Shown here: positions 23,734-31,562 of the stretch, piece after piece
Position numbering within the stretch: the stretch's first letter is position 1
Layout: every line of letters begins with the position of its first letter
Assembly (NCBI RefSeq): GCF_003287955.1
Contig: NZ_QMKP01000022.1
Span: 1 to 50,375, forward strand
Reading direction: 5' to 3'
DNA from: Arthrobacter sp. AQ5-06
Lineage (GTDB): Bacteria; Actinomycetota; Actinomycetes; Actinomycetales; Micrococcaceae
DNA length: 50,375 bases
Program-made: the position numbers and the translations under genes
The notes under the pieces: generated by a model
Database searches by the model: none
Seen by the model: only the letters and a program-made list of their open reading frames with translations
Told to the model about the DNA's origin: nothing

Positions 23734-25137
23734 GTGACGAGCCAAACAAGCGTAAAAACCCTGCTCATTCTGGGTGCCTCAGGCGATCTGACCGGCCGCC
23801 TCCTGCTGCCGGGACTGGCCCGGCCGGTGGCGTCCGGCCGCGCCGATGACCTGTTCCTGGTGGGGGCCGGCTCCGATGCCTGGACGCCGGAACAGTGGCG
23901 GACCCGCGTCCACGAGGCCTTCGCCCCCGCCGCAGAGACCGCCGACGCAGCTGGAAAAAAAGCACTCACTGCCTTGGCGAAGGCCACTCCCTACCACCAG
24001 CTTGATGTTACGGCGGACGGAGCCCTGGCTGCATTGTTGGCCGGACTGGAAGGCCCCACCGCGGTCTATTTTGCGTTGCCTCCCCATGTCAGCCAGCTGG
24101 CCTGCGAGTCCCTGCACCGTGACCAGGTTCCGGCCGGAACACGGCTGGTAATGGAGAAGCCGTTCGGCGCAAGTGTTGCCTCGGCGCGTTCGCTCAACCA
24201 GACGCTCGCCGCGCTGGTGCCGGAGGACCGCATCCACCGGGTGGACCATTTCCTGGGGAAAGCGACGGTGCTGAATATCCTGGGCCTGCGCTTTGCGAAC
24301 AATTTCCTGGAACCCGTCTGGAACCGCGAGCATGTGGAAAAGGTCGAGATCATCTTCGACGAGGACTTGGCACTGGAGGGGAGGGCGAGGTATTACGACA
24401 ATGCCGGCGCCCTGCGCGACATGATCCAGAGCCACCTGCTGCAGATCATGGCCCTGTTGGCCATTGAGCCGCCGGCCACCATCGGGGAGCGGGACCTACG
24501 GGACGCCATCGCAGCCGTGCTCCGCGCCAGCAGCATCAGCGCGCCGTACGCGAAATCCACGCGACGGGCCACGTATACGGCGGGTTCGATTGCCGGCAGG
24601 AACGTCCCGGACTATGCGCAGGAAGAAGGGGTGGACGCAGCCCGGGGGACGGAGACCCTGGCGGAAGTCCGGGTGGACATCGACAACTGGCGCTGGAAGG
24701 GGGTCCCGTTCATCCTGCGGTCGGGCAAAGCCCTCGGAGTGAAACGCAAGGAAGCCGTTGTCACCTTCCGCCCCGTCCCGCATCTTCCGGCAGGATTCAC
24801 GGGCGTGGACTCCCCCAACCAGCTGCGGATCGGTTTCGGGCCGGATACCCTTGCGTTCGACGTCGACGTCAACGGTCCCGACAGCATCTTCAGCCTGAGC
24901 CGCACAACGTTGAATGCGGAGCTGAGCGCTTCTGAGCTGCTGCCCTATGGCGAAGTGCTGGAGGGCGTCCTGAACGGCGATCCGCTGCTGTCGGTGCGCG
25001 GCGACACCGCGGAGGACTGCTGGCGGATTCTCGAGCCGGTGCTGAAGGCCTGGCAGCGGGGCACTGTGCCGTTGGAAAAGTACGACGCCGGTTCGGCCGG
25101 TCCCGCCGGATGGCCAGGTTCCGCAGCGGCTGGCTAA
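23734..25137 (+). CDS. zwf: Glucose-6-phosphate dehydrogenase paralogue
   Basis: NAD(P)-dependent sugar-phosphate dehydrogenase of 467 residues, somewhat shorter than the usual 490-520. It has the Rossmann motif GASGDLTGRLLLPG, MEKPFG, the active-site RVDHFLGKATV (family RIDHYLGKE; His kept, the following Glu replaced by Ala) and the second His in QSHLLQ. It stands alone, away from the tal-pgi-opcA genes that accompany the main zwf in actinobacteria, so it is probably a second copy with a different cofactor or substrate preference. The GTG at 23734 has no ribosome binding site but has CATGCT followed by 6 nt. The frame stays open far upstream, antisense to ffh, which is not coding. A bidirectional terminator follows. 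Confidence 0.88.
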   Translation: MTSQTSVKTLLILGASGDLTGRLLLPGLARPVASGRADDLFLVGAGSDAWTPEQWRTRVHEAFAPAAETADAAGKKALTALAKATPYHQLDVTADGALAALLAGLEGPTAVYFALPPHVSQLACESLHRDQVPAGTRLVMEKPFGASVASARSLNQTLAALVPEDRIHRVDHFLGKATVLNILGLRFANNFLEPVWNREHVEKVEIIFDEDLALEGRARYYDNAGALRDMIQSHLLQIMALLAIEPPATIGERDLRDAIAAVLRASSISAPYAKSTRRATYTAGSIAGRNVPDYAQEEGVDAARGTETLAEVRVDIDNWRWKGVPFILRSGKALGVKRKEAVVTFRPVPHLPAGFTGVDSPNQLRIGFGPDTLAFDVDVNGPDSIFSLSRTTLNAELSASELLPYGEVLEGVLNGDPLLSVRGDTAEDCWRILEPVLKAWQRGTVPLEKYDAGSAGPAGWPGSAAAG

Positions 25138-25187
25138 GTGTCGGCTGGCTAAGGCTGGCTGAGCGGCGGCTCTGTAGGCCACCACAA

Positions 25188-25232
25188 ACAGAGCGGGCAG
25201 GGAATCCTTTCGAGGTTCCCTGCCCGCTCTGT
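25188..25232. terminator. Bidirectional terminator between zwf and glnB
   Basis: Perfect 17-bp stem (25188-25204 with 25216-25232) and an 11-nt loop, placed between two convergent genes. T-tracts are short on both sides. Confidence 0.85.
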
Positions 25233-25278
25233 CGTGTGGAACGGTCTGCTTTGCCGATCAATCAGAATGCGGAACTGG

Positions 25279-25617
25279 TTAGATGGCGGCGACGCCGCGT
25301 TCGCCGGTCCGGACCCTGACTGCTTCGAAGACGTCCACGGTCCAGACCTTGCCATCGCCCGCGCGGCCCGTGTTGGAGCTGGCGATGATGACGTCGAGGA
25401 TGTCATCCGCCTGTTCGTCCGTGGCGAGGACTTCAACCCGGATCTTGGGCAGGAGGTCCACGTTGTATTCAGCTCCGCGGTAAACCTCTGTGTAGCCTCG
25501 CTGGCGGCCGTAGCCGCTGGCCGCGCTGACCGTCAGCCCCTGGACACCGTAGGACTCCAGGCCTTCCCGGATGGCTTCGAGCTTCTCCGGGCGGACGATA
25601 GCTGTGATCAGTTTCAT
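25279..25617 (-). CDS. glnB: PII nitrogen regulatory protein
   Basis: Trimeric signal protein that reads ATP/ADP and 2-oxoglutarate and blocks the ammonium channel Amt when nitrogen is plentiful. It has 112 residues, full length. The T-loop Tyr51 is present (YRGAEYNVDLLPK), the site that is adenylylated in actinobacteria. Signatures MKLITAIVRPEKLEAI and the C-terminal RTGERG are intact. Its ATG overlaps the amt stop (ATGA), giving translational coupling. The amt-glnB pair is classic, and glnD is not in the window. Also called glnK. Confidence 0.95.
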   Translation of the reverse strand: MKLITAIVRPEKLEAIREGLESYGVQGLTVSAASGYGRQRGYTEVYRGAEYNVDLLPKIRVEVLATDEQADDILDVIIASSNTGRAGDGKVWTVDVFEAVRVRTGERGVAAI

Positions 25618-26963
25618 GCTTCCACGCTTTCCTTGCCCGCTGCCGGTTCGGTCTTCTTGGCGCCGGCTACTTCGCCGTCAGCGGCCGAGCCCTTGCCCGT
25701 GATCAGTTCGTGGAGCGGCTGGAAGCTCCCGCCGTGGCCGCCCACCCCGAACTCGTACGCCGTCTCGGCGTGCAGGCTGAGGTCAACACCAACGACTTCC
25801 TGCTCCTGCGAGACGCGGAAGCCCATGGTCTTGTGGATGGCGAAGGCGATGATTGCGGTGAGGATTGCCGAGTAAGCGATAGCGATGCCTGCTGCTGCGA
25901 GCTGGGCCCAAAGCTGGGTCACGCCGCCGCCGTAGAAGAGGCCGCCGCCCACACCGTCGGCGGGGAGGGCGATGAAGCCCAGGGCAACCGTTCCAATGAT
26001 GCCGGAGACCAGGTGAACGCCCACAACATCCAGGGAGTCATCGAAGCCCCAGCGGAACTTGAGGCCGACGGCCAGGGCCGAGGCGACACCGGCGATGACA
26101 CCGAGACCGAGGGCGCCCACCGGGCTGACGTTGGCACAGGCCGGGGTGATGGCGACCAGGCCGGCAACCACACCGGAGGCAGCACCAAGGGAGGTGGGGT
26201 GGCCGTCGCGGATACGTTCCGTGACGAGCCAGCCGAGCATTGCCGCGGCCGGGGCTGCGAGGGTGTTGACCCAGATCAGGCCGCCCTGCTCAGCAGTGGT
26301 GGCCGCGCCGCCGTTGAAGCCGAACCAGCCGAACCACAGGATGGCTGCGCCGAGCATCACGAACGGGATGTTGTGCGGGCGGTGGTTGGGGTCCTTGCCG
26401 AAGCCGCGGCGGTTGCCGATGATCAGGACCAGGACGAGGGCTGCCACACCGGCGTTGATGTGGACCACGGTGCCGCCAGCGAAGTCGATGGCCGGGCCGA
26501 GGGCCTGGCCAATGGCGCCTTCGGGGCCGAAGAGTCCGCCGCCCCAGACCATGTAGGCCAGGGGGCAGTAGACGAGGGTGACCCAGACGGGGACGAATAG
26601 GGCCCAGGCGCCGAACTTGGCGCGGTCAGCGATCGCGCCGCTGATGAGGGCGACGGTGATGATGGCGAAGGTGGCGGCGTAGCCGACCTTGATGAGCCCG
26701 TCCGGGGCGGTGATGCCTTCAAGGCCGAAGGTGGCGAACGGGTTCCCGACAATCTGCAGGAAGCCCTCGCCGGAGCTCATCGAAGCGCCCCAGAGGACCC
26801 AGACCACGCCGACCATGCCGATGGAGATGAAGCTCATCATCATCATGTTCAGTGCAGCTTTGGCGCGCGTCATGCCGCCGTAGAAAAATGCCAGACCTGG
26901 TGTCATGAACAGCACGAGTGCTGCTGCCACCATGAGCCATACGTGACCTGCGGTAAGTTCCAT
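25614..26963 (-). CDS. amt: Ammonium transporter Amt
   Basis: Trimeric membrane channel for ammonium, 449 residues with about 11 membrane helices. The paired pore His lie in GGTVVHINAGVAAL and VVGVHLVSGIIG, and FFYGGMTRAKAALN marks the first helices. The cytosolic C-tail (about residues 395-449) is Gly/Lys/Glu-rich and has the PII-contact region. The start is the ATG at 26963 with GGGAGG 9 nt upstream. A longer reading from 27032 lacks support and crosses the leader. Two GlnR-like repeats upstream suggest induction under nitrogen limitation. Confidence 0.96.
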   Translation of the reverse strand: MELTAGHVWLMVAAALVLFMTPGLAFFYGGMTRAKAALNMMMMSFISIGMVGVVWVLWGASMSSGEGFLQIVGNPFATFGLEGITAPDGLIKVGYAATFAIITVALISGAIADRAKFGAWALFVPVWVTLVYCPLAYMVWGGGLFGPEGAIGQALGPAIDFAGGTVVHINAGVAALVLVLIIGNRRGFGKDPNHRPHNIPFVMLGAAILWFGWFGFNGGAATTAEQGGLIWVNTLAAPAAAMLGWLVTERIRDGHPTSLGAASGVVAGLVAITPACANVSPVGALGLGVIAGVASALAVGLKFRWGFDDSLDVVGVHLVSGIIGTVALGFIALPADGVGGGLFYGGGVTQLWAQLAAAGIAIAYSAILTAIIAFAIHKTMGFRVSQEQEVVGVDLSLHAETAYEFGVGGHGGSFQPLHELITGKGSAADGEVAGAKKTEPAAGKESVEA

Positions 26964-27076
26964 GGTGCACGTCCTCCCTATGATCGATGCTGCGGAATGC
27001 TCCGCCTTGCTAACGCCTTTTGCGTCCTGCATCGAGTCTGTCGCTGCCGTGTTTCGCCCGCAGAGGATTTACATTG

Positions 27077-27088
27077 CTGGCTTGTTAC
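27077..27088. promoter_or_regulatory. amt operator half-site 1
   Basis: CTGGCTTGTTAC, the first of two identical 12-bp copies. On the amt strand it contains GTAAC, the a-site of the actinobacterial GlnR consensus. Confidence 0.5.
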
Positions 27089-27118
27089 AACAACCTCCCG
27101 GAAGTAAATGGTGCATAT

Positions 27119-27141
27119 CTGGCTTGTTACGGTTATGTTTC
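27119..27141. promoter_or_regulatory. amt operator site 2, GlnR-like box
   Basis: The second CTGGCTTGTTAC copy, exactly 42 bp from the first, is continued by GGTTATGTTTC. On the amt strand this reads GAAAC-N6-GTAAC, matching the GlnR b-site and a-site spacing. It suggests GlnR control of amt-glnB, and possibly of the divergent exporter. Confidence 0.6.
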
Positions 27142-27189
27142 ACCACTGCCGCCGACCCTCGGCTGCCTACCTTGCAAGGAACCCGCCCC

Positions 27190-28452
27190 ATGACGGCACC
27201 ATCACGCGTGAGCCGCGCCACAACGCGGATCTTGTCCGTTATCCGCCCGCAGAGGCCCACGCTTCCGCGAGACATCAAGGTGATGCTCGCTGCGGCGTTC
27301 CTGATTGCCCTCGGATTTGGGCTGGTGGCACCGGTCTTGCCCCAGTTCGCCACCACTTTCGACGTCGGGGCAACAGCCGCCGCCGTGATCGTGAGCATCT
27401 TCGCCTTCATGCGGCTGGTGTTCGCGCCGGCGGGCGGGGCCCTGATCGGCCGATGGGGTGAGCGGCCCGTATATGTGGCGGGGCTGCTGATTGTGGCGGC
27501 ATCAACGGCGGCGTGCGCGTTTGCCCAGGACTATTGGCAGCTCCTGGTCTTCCGAGGGCTTGGCGGGGTGGGCTCGGTGATGTTCACGGTGGCTTCCATG
27601 GCCCTTGTGGTGCGGCTGGCGCCGCCGGAAAGCCGGGGCAGGGTGTCCGGCGCTTATGCGTCCGCGTTCCTGATCGGCAGCGTCCTGGGCCCGGTGGTTG
27701 GTGGCCTGGTCGCCGGATTCGGCTTGCGGATACCGTTCCTTGGCTACGCGGCCGCGCTGGTCCTTGCTGCCGCGGTGGTGCAAACCCAGCTCAGCCACGC
27801 GCCGTCCGCGGCCCGGTCCACAATGAGCCGCGCCCCTGACATGCCGTTCACCGAGGCCTGGGGAGTTGGTGTGTACCGCTCGGCGCTGCTGTCCAGCTTC
27901 GCCAACGGCTGGGCCACGTTCGGTGTGCGGATGGCCACCGTCCCACTGTTTGCCGTTGCTGCCCTCGACGCCGGTCCTGAGGCTGCCGGCCTTGCGCTGG
28001 CCGTTTTTGCTGCGGGCAATGCCGCCGCGCTGACGTTCTCCGGCCGGCTGGCGGACAGCCTGGGCCGGCGGCCATTGATGGTCGTTGGGCTCTTGGTCGC
28101 CGGGCTCGCCACGGCCGCCATCGGCTTCACGTCCCATCTTGGCTGGTTCCTCGCCGCGTCGGTTGTCGCCGGGGTGGGGTCCGGACTGCTGGGACCTGCC
28201 CAGCAGGCCGCCGTCGCGGATGTCATCGGCAATGAGCGGTCCGGCGGGCGGGTCCTGGCCGCGTACCAGATGACTTCGGACATCGGCGCGATCGCCGGAC
28301 CGGTGCTGGTGGGGGTCCTGGCGGACCGGCTGGGATACGGCTGGGCCTTCGGCGTCACCGGCGGTGTGCTGGTGCTCGCGGCGGCCTGCTGGGTCCCCAT
28401 CCGCGAGACTTCTTCGCGGCATGGAGGGGACCCGCAAGGCCTGTCCCGGTAG
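27190..28452 (+). CDS. Major facilitator superfamily exporter
   Basis: Membrane transporter of 420 residues with 12 predicted helices in two halves around a central loop (about residues 200-220). The first half has FLIALGFGLVAPVLPQFA and the MFS loop RWGERPVYVAG. The second half begins near WGVGVYRSALLSSFANGW. It resembles multidrug or sugar efflux proteins of the DHA1 type. The ATG at 27190 has AAGGAA 9 nt upstream. Residues added by the upstream frame are non-coding. It is divergent from amt and 63 nt before a glycosidase on the same strand, so the two may form an operon. Substrate unknown. Confidence 0.85.
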   Translation: MTAPSRVSRATTRILSVIRPQRPTLPRDIKVMLAAAFLIALGFGLVAPVLPQFATTFDVGATAAAVIVSIFAFMRLVFAPAGGALIGRWGERPVYVAGLLIVAASTAACAFAQDYWQLLVFRGLGGVGSVMFTVASMALVVRLAPPESRGRVSGAYASAFLIGSVLGPVVGGLVAGFGLRIPFLGYAAALVLAAAVVQTQLSHAPSAARSTMSRAPDMPFTEAWGVGVYRSALLSSFANGWATFGVRMATVPLFAVAALDAGPEAAGLALAVFAAGNAAALTFSGRLADSLGRRPLMVVGLLVAGLATAAIGFTSHLGWFLAASVVAGVGSGLLGPAQQAAVADVIGNERSGGRVLAAYQMTSDIGAIAGPVLVGVLADRLGYGWAFGVTGGVLVLAAACWVPIRETSSRHGGDPQGLSR

Positions 28453-28515
28453 CCGACAGTTCACATGCATTGGTTAGGCTTGACCTTAAGCCACCCAAAC
28501 GTTGGAGAAACCTGC

Positions 28516-30195
28516 ATGTCCACTTCCGGTCCTTTGCCCCCTGACCTTCCTGCCACGAAGAGACGCGGCCGTGACAAGCGCGGCTTCCAGAAGTGGTGGC
28601 CGTTTGCGCTGGTTGCCATAGTCGTTGTTGCCGCCCTGGTACTAGCCACACAGCTGTTCCGCCCGGATGCTTCCGCCCAGGTGGTTGAAGAGCCAATCCC
28701 TTCTGCGGCACCTACAAGCACAACGGCCCTCCCACCGGCCCCCGCTGTGACCTACTACGACCAGGCCGGACCGCCAGCCGGCTCGCCGCTGACACCCGTT
28801 GAGCCGCTAGGCCTGAAGGTATCCGGGGATATGGAAGGAAGCCCTCTACCGAAGGGACTGACGGGGATCTCACTTGAAGCTACGGATCTCGGCGATGAGG
28901 ACCTTAGTGCCAGCAATACTTCGATGGTCAAGCTGCTCAACGAGCTCGACCAGCCGGTGTTGCGCTTTGGTGGAAACGCCGTGGACAGAAGATTCTTCTG
29001 GACGTCCACCAATGAGCCACTTCCGGCCAGCTACACAGGCAGTGCGGCGCAGCCCGCCCGCGCAGTGGGACCGGCAGACCTGACGCGTCTCAACACGTTG
29101 CTGAAAGCTACGGGTACAAGGGTGAGCCTCACTGTTGATCTTGGCCACTATGATCCGGCGCGTGCGGCGGACATGATGAAGCACGCCACCGCCATCCTGG
29201 GAGAGCGGCTGCTGAGCGTCACCGTGGGCAACGAACCCAACGGCTTTGTCGACAACGGTGTGCGCAAGGACGGCTACAGCCTCGAAAAGTACCTGACGGA
29301 ACTCCAGGCGTATGCCAAGGCCATCTACGCTGTGGCCCCGAACCTGCCTATCGCAGGGCCGGGCGCCTATGACCAGAAGTGGTGGCAGCCCTTTATCGAC
29401 GCCGACATTCCGCAAAAGAAGATCCTCACCTTCCACCACTATCCGCTATACAGCTGCGATGGAAGTGACCCTAAAGGCTCACCCACCATGGCCAATCTGA
29501 TGAGCCAACTGATGCACGACCGCGCCGCGGACTACCACCAGGCAGCTCTGAAGGCGGGCAGTGCAGCGGGCCTGGAAACCTGGCTGCCCGAGACGGGCAT
29601 CGCTGCCTGCCCGGGCTCGAACGAGACATCAAAGACGCACGCTTCGGCCCTCTGGACGGTTGATTACGCCCTCAACGCCGCCCAGCTGGGGATCACCCAG
29701 GTCGGCTTCCACAGTTCCATGCTCACTTGCAAGGGCGGGCCTCCCATGTCAGCGATCTGCAGCGCGGGAAGCTACCCGCAGGGCGACGGAGTCATGTCTG
29801 GCCGCGCCAACTTCTTCGGGATCTCCATCCTGGCGGGTCTTGGTGAGGGCAAGTTCCTCAAGGTAGCGACCAATGGCGGCGGCTTGGCGTTCAGCTACGC
29901 ACTGCAGAACCCCAACGGCAGTACCACGGTGGTGATCATCAGCGAGAACAACCCCGAAACGGCAGCCCAGATGGATGCAACCATCACGCTTCCGGGGAGG
30001 CCCCTGACCGGGACCATGAGCCAGCTCACCGGACCGAGCTATGCAGCTCAGGATGCGACGCTTATTGACGGAGCCCGCACCGAGCCACGGCCCATCGCCG
30101 ATCGCCTGACTGTGCCTGGCTTCGAATATGGGGAAAGCACGCAGAAGATCAAGCTCACGGCCGGGACCGTGACTGTGCTGAACTTTACGTACTGA
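28516..30195 (+). CDS. Membrane-anchored GH79-like glycoside hydrolase
   Basis: Predicted type II membrane protein of 559 residues: a basic N-terminus (1-27), one helix (about 29-49, WWPFALVAIVVVAALVLA), a Pro/Thr-rich linker to about residue 95, and an outside catalytic domain. FGGNAVDRRFFW, the acid/base Glu240 in VGNEPNGF and the candidate nucleophile Glu359 in LPETGIA fit a clan GH-A barrel such as family 79 (beta-glucuronidase/heparanase type). A C-terminal beta domain begins near residue 440. The substrate is unknown. The ATG at 28516 has GGAGAAA 6 nt upstream. It is followed 19 nt later by a strong terminator. Confidence 0.8.
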   Translation: MSTSGPLPPDLPATKRRGRDKRGFQKWWPFALVAIVVVAALVLATQLFRPDASAQVVEEPIPSAAPTSTTALPPAPAVTYYDQAGPPAGSPLTPVEPLGLKVSGDMEGSPLPKGLTGISLEATDLGDEDLSASNTSMVKLLNELDQPVLRFGGNAVDRRFFWTSTNEPLPASYTGSAAQPARAVGPADLTRLNTLLKATGTRVSLTVDLGHYDPARAADMMKHATAILGERLLSVTVGNEPNGFVDNGVRKDGYSLEKYLTELQAYAKAIYAVAPNLPIAGPGAYDQKWWQPFIDADIPQKKILTFHHYPLYSCDGSDPKGSPTMANLMSQLMHDRAADYHQAALKAGSAAGLETWLPETGIAACPGSNETSKTHASALWTVDYALNAAQLGITQVGFHSSMLTCKGGPPMSAICSAGSYPQGDGVMSGRANFFGISILAGLGEGKFLKVATNGGGLAFSYALQNPNGSTTVVIISENNPETAAQMDATITLPGRPLTGTMSQLTGPSYAAQDATLIDGARTEPRPIADRLTVPGFEYGESTQKIKLTAGTVTVLNFTY

Positions 30196-30214
30196 CCCAC
30201 CGTACTGACGCATC

Positions 30215-30269
30215 GAGGGGTGAGATCCTGCCGCCATAGCTTCGGCTTAGCGGCGGGATCTCACCCCTC
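30215..30269. terminator. Terminator after the glycosidase
   Basis: 20-bp stem (30215-30234 with 30250-30269, one G-T wobble) with an inner AGC-TTCG-GCT tetraloop, then TTTGTGT. It lies between convergent genes and may also stop ftsY transcription. Confidence 0.85.
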
Positions 30270-30304
30270 ATTTGTGTAACCCAGTGTTTGGGTAAACCCA
30301 GTTC

Positions 30305-31507
30305 CTAGTTCAGCAGGGCGTCTACAAAGCTCTCAACTTCAAACGGAGCCAGGTCATCGGCCCCTTCGCCAAGACCAATCAGCTTGACCGGCACCCCCAA
30401 GGATTTCTGGATGGCCACCACGATGCCACCCTTGGCGGTGCCGTCCAGTTTGGTCAGGACAATGCCGGTGATGTTCACTACCTCCGAGAAGACGCGGGCC
30501 TGGTTCAGGCCGTTCTGGCCGGTAGTGGCGTCCAACACCAGCAGAACCTCATCCACGTCGGCCAGCTTCTCGATGACGCGCTTGACCTTGCCGAGTTCAT
30601 CCATCAGGCCGGTCTTGTTCTGCAGGCGGCCCGCCGTGTCAATCATGACAACGTCGACTTCCTGCTCAATGCCGGCCTTGACCGCCTCATAGGCGACGGA
30701 CGCTGGGTCTGCGCCGTCGACGTCGGACTTCACGGTGGGAACACCCACACGCTGGCCCCACGTGGCCAGCTGTTCGGCGGCTGCGGCGCGGAACGTGTCC
30801 GCCGCGCCCAGCAGGACGTCCTTGTCCTCGGCAACGAGCACGCGGGCGAGCTTGCCCACGGTGGTGGTCTTGCCCACGCCGTTGACGCCTACCACCAGCA
30901 CGATGGCCGGCTTGTCCGCGTGCCGGTCGGTGCGCAGTGCGCGGTCCATGGTGGGATCCACCAGCTTGATCAGTTCCTCGCGGAGCAGTGCCTTGACCTG
31001 CTCGGGTGTCCTGGTGCCGAGTACTTTCACGCGCTCCCGGAGGGCATCGACCAGCTGCATGGTGGGCTCAGTGCCGAGGTCGGCCAGAAGGAGGGTCTCC
31101 TCAACTTCGTCCCAGACGTTTTCGTCGATCGTGTCGCTGGACAGCAGCGCGAGCAGGCCCTTGCCGAGGATGTTGTTCGACCGGACCAGACGCTCCCGGA
31201 GGCGGGTCAGGCGGCCGGCAACAGGAAGTGGGGTCTCAACCTGGATGGTTTCCAGGCCTGCCACGTCATCAGGAACATCGGTGACTTCGAGGTCTCCGAG
31301 GTCGACGCCGGCGGGAGCGTTGCACTCGGCCGGAACCACGGGGGCATCCTCGAGCAGTGTTCCCCCGCCGGTGACAGGATCGTTGGCGTCGCGCGTCCCG
31401 GGGTACTGGGTGATGTTCTTCCGCGTCTTCAACAGGACCGGGATCAGCCCGCCAATAACCGCCAGGGCAGCAACAATGGACAGAATAATGGGGAGGATGT
31501 CATTCAC
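30305..31507 (-). CDS. ftsY: SRP receptor FtsY
   Basis: GTPase that receives ribosome-SRP complexes at the membrane. It has 400 residues. An N-terminal helix (about 4-26, ILPIILSIVAALAVIGGLIP) anchors it directly in the membrane, as in actinobacteria, followed by an acidic A region. The NG domain has GVNGVGKTTTVGKLA, DTAGRLQNKTGLMDEL and TKLDGTAKGG. The GTG at 31507 is overlapped by GGGGA, too near for normal ribosome binding, and GAAGCT lies 6 nt upstream, so leaderless or coupled translation is possible. It follows smc by 55 nt. High confidence. Confidence 0.96.
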   Translation of the reverse strand: MNDILPIILSIVAALAVIGGLIPVLLKTRKNITQYPGTRDANDPVTGGGTLLEDAPVVPAECNAPAGVDLGDLEVTDVPDDVAGLETIQVETPLPVAGRLTRLRERLVRSNNILGKGLLALLSSDTIDENVWDEVEETLLLADLGTEPTMQLVDALRERVKVLGTRTPEQVKALLREELIKLVDPTMDRALRTDRHADKPAIVLVVGVNGVGKTTTVGKLARVLVAEDKDVLLGAADTFRAAAAEQLATWGQRVGVPTVKSDVDGADPASVAYEAVKAGIEQEVDVVMIDTAGRLQNKTGLMDELGKVKRVIEKLADVDEVLLVLDATTGQNGLNQARVFSEVVNITGIVLTKLDGTAKGGIVVAIQKSLGVPVKLIGLGEGADDLAPFEVESFVDALLN

Positions 31508-31562
31508 TCCCCTAGCTTCTCACAAACGTGGCAGGCGTTCGGGGCCGCCACGTGCGCGGACG

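Noticed and set aside
22018..25137. 1039-codon open frame on the plus strand covering ffh antisense and the zwf paralogue
   Set aside because: Its first 570 codons are exactly antisense to ffh and arise from high-GC codon bias. Only the part from the GTG at 23734 has G6PDH motifs.
25710..26600. Acidic plus-strand open frame within amt
   Set aside because: Antisense to a membrane protein gene, which always gives such frames. No independent support.
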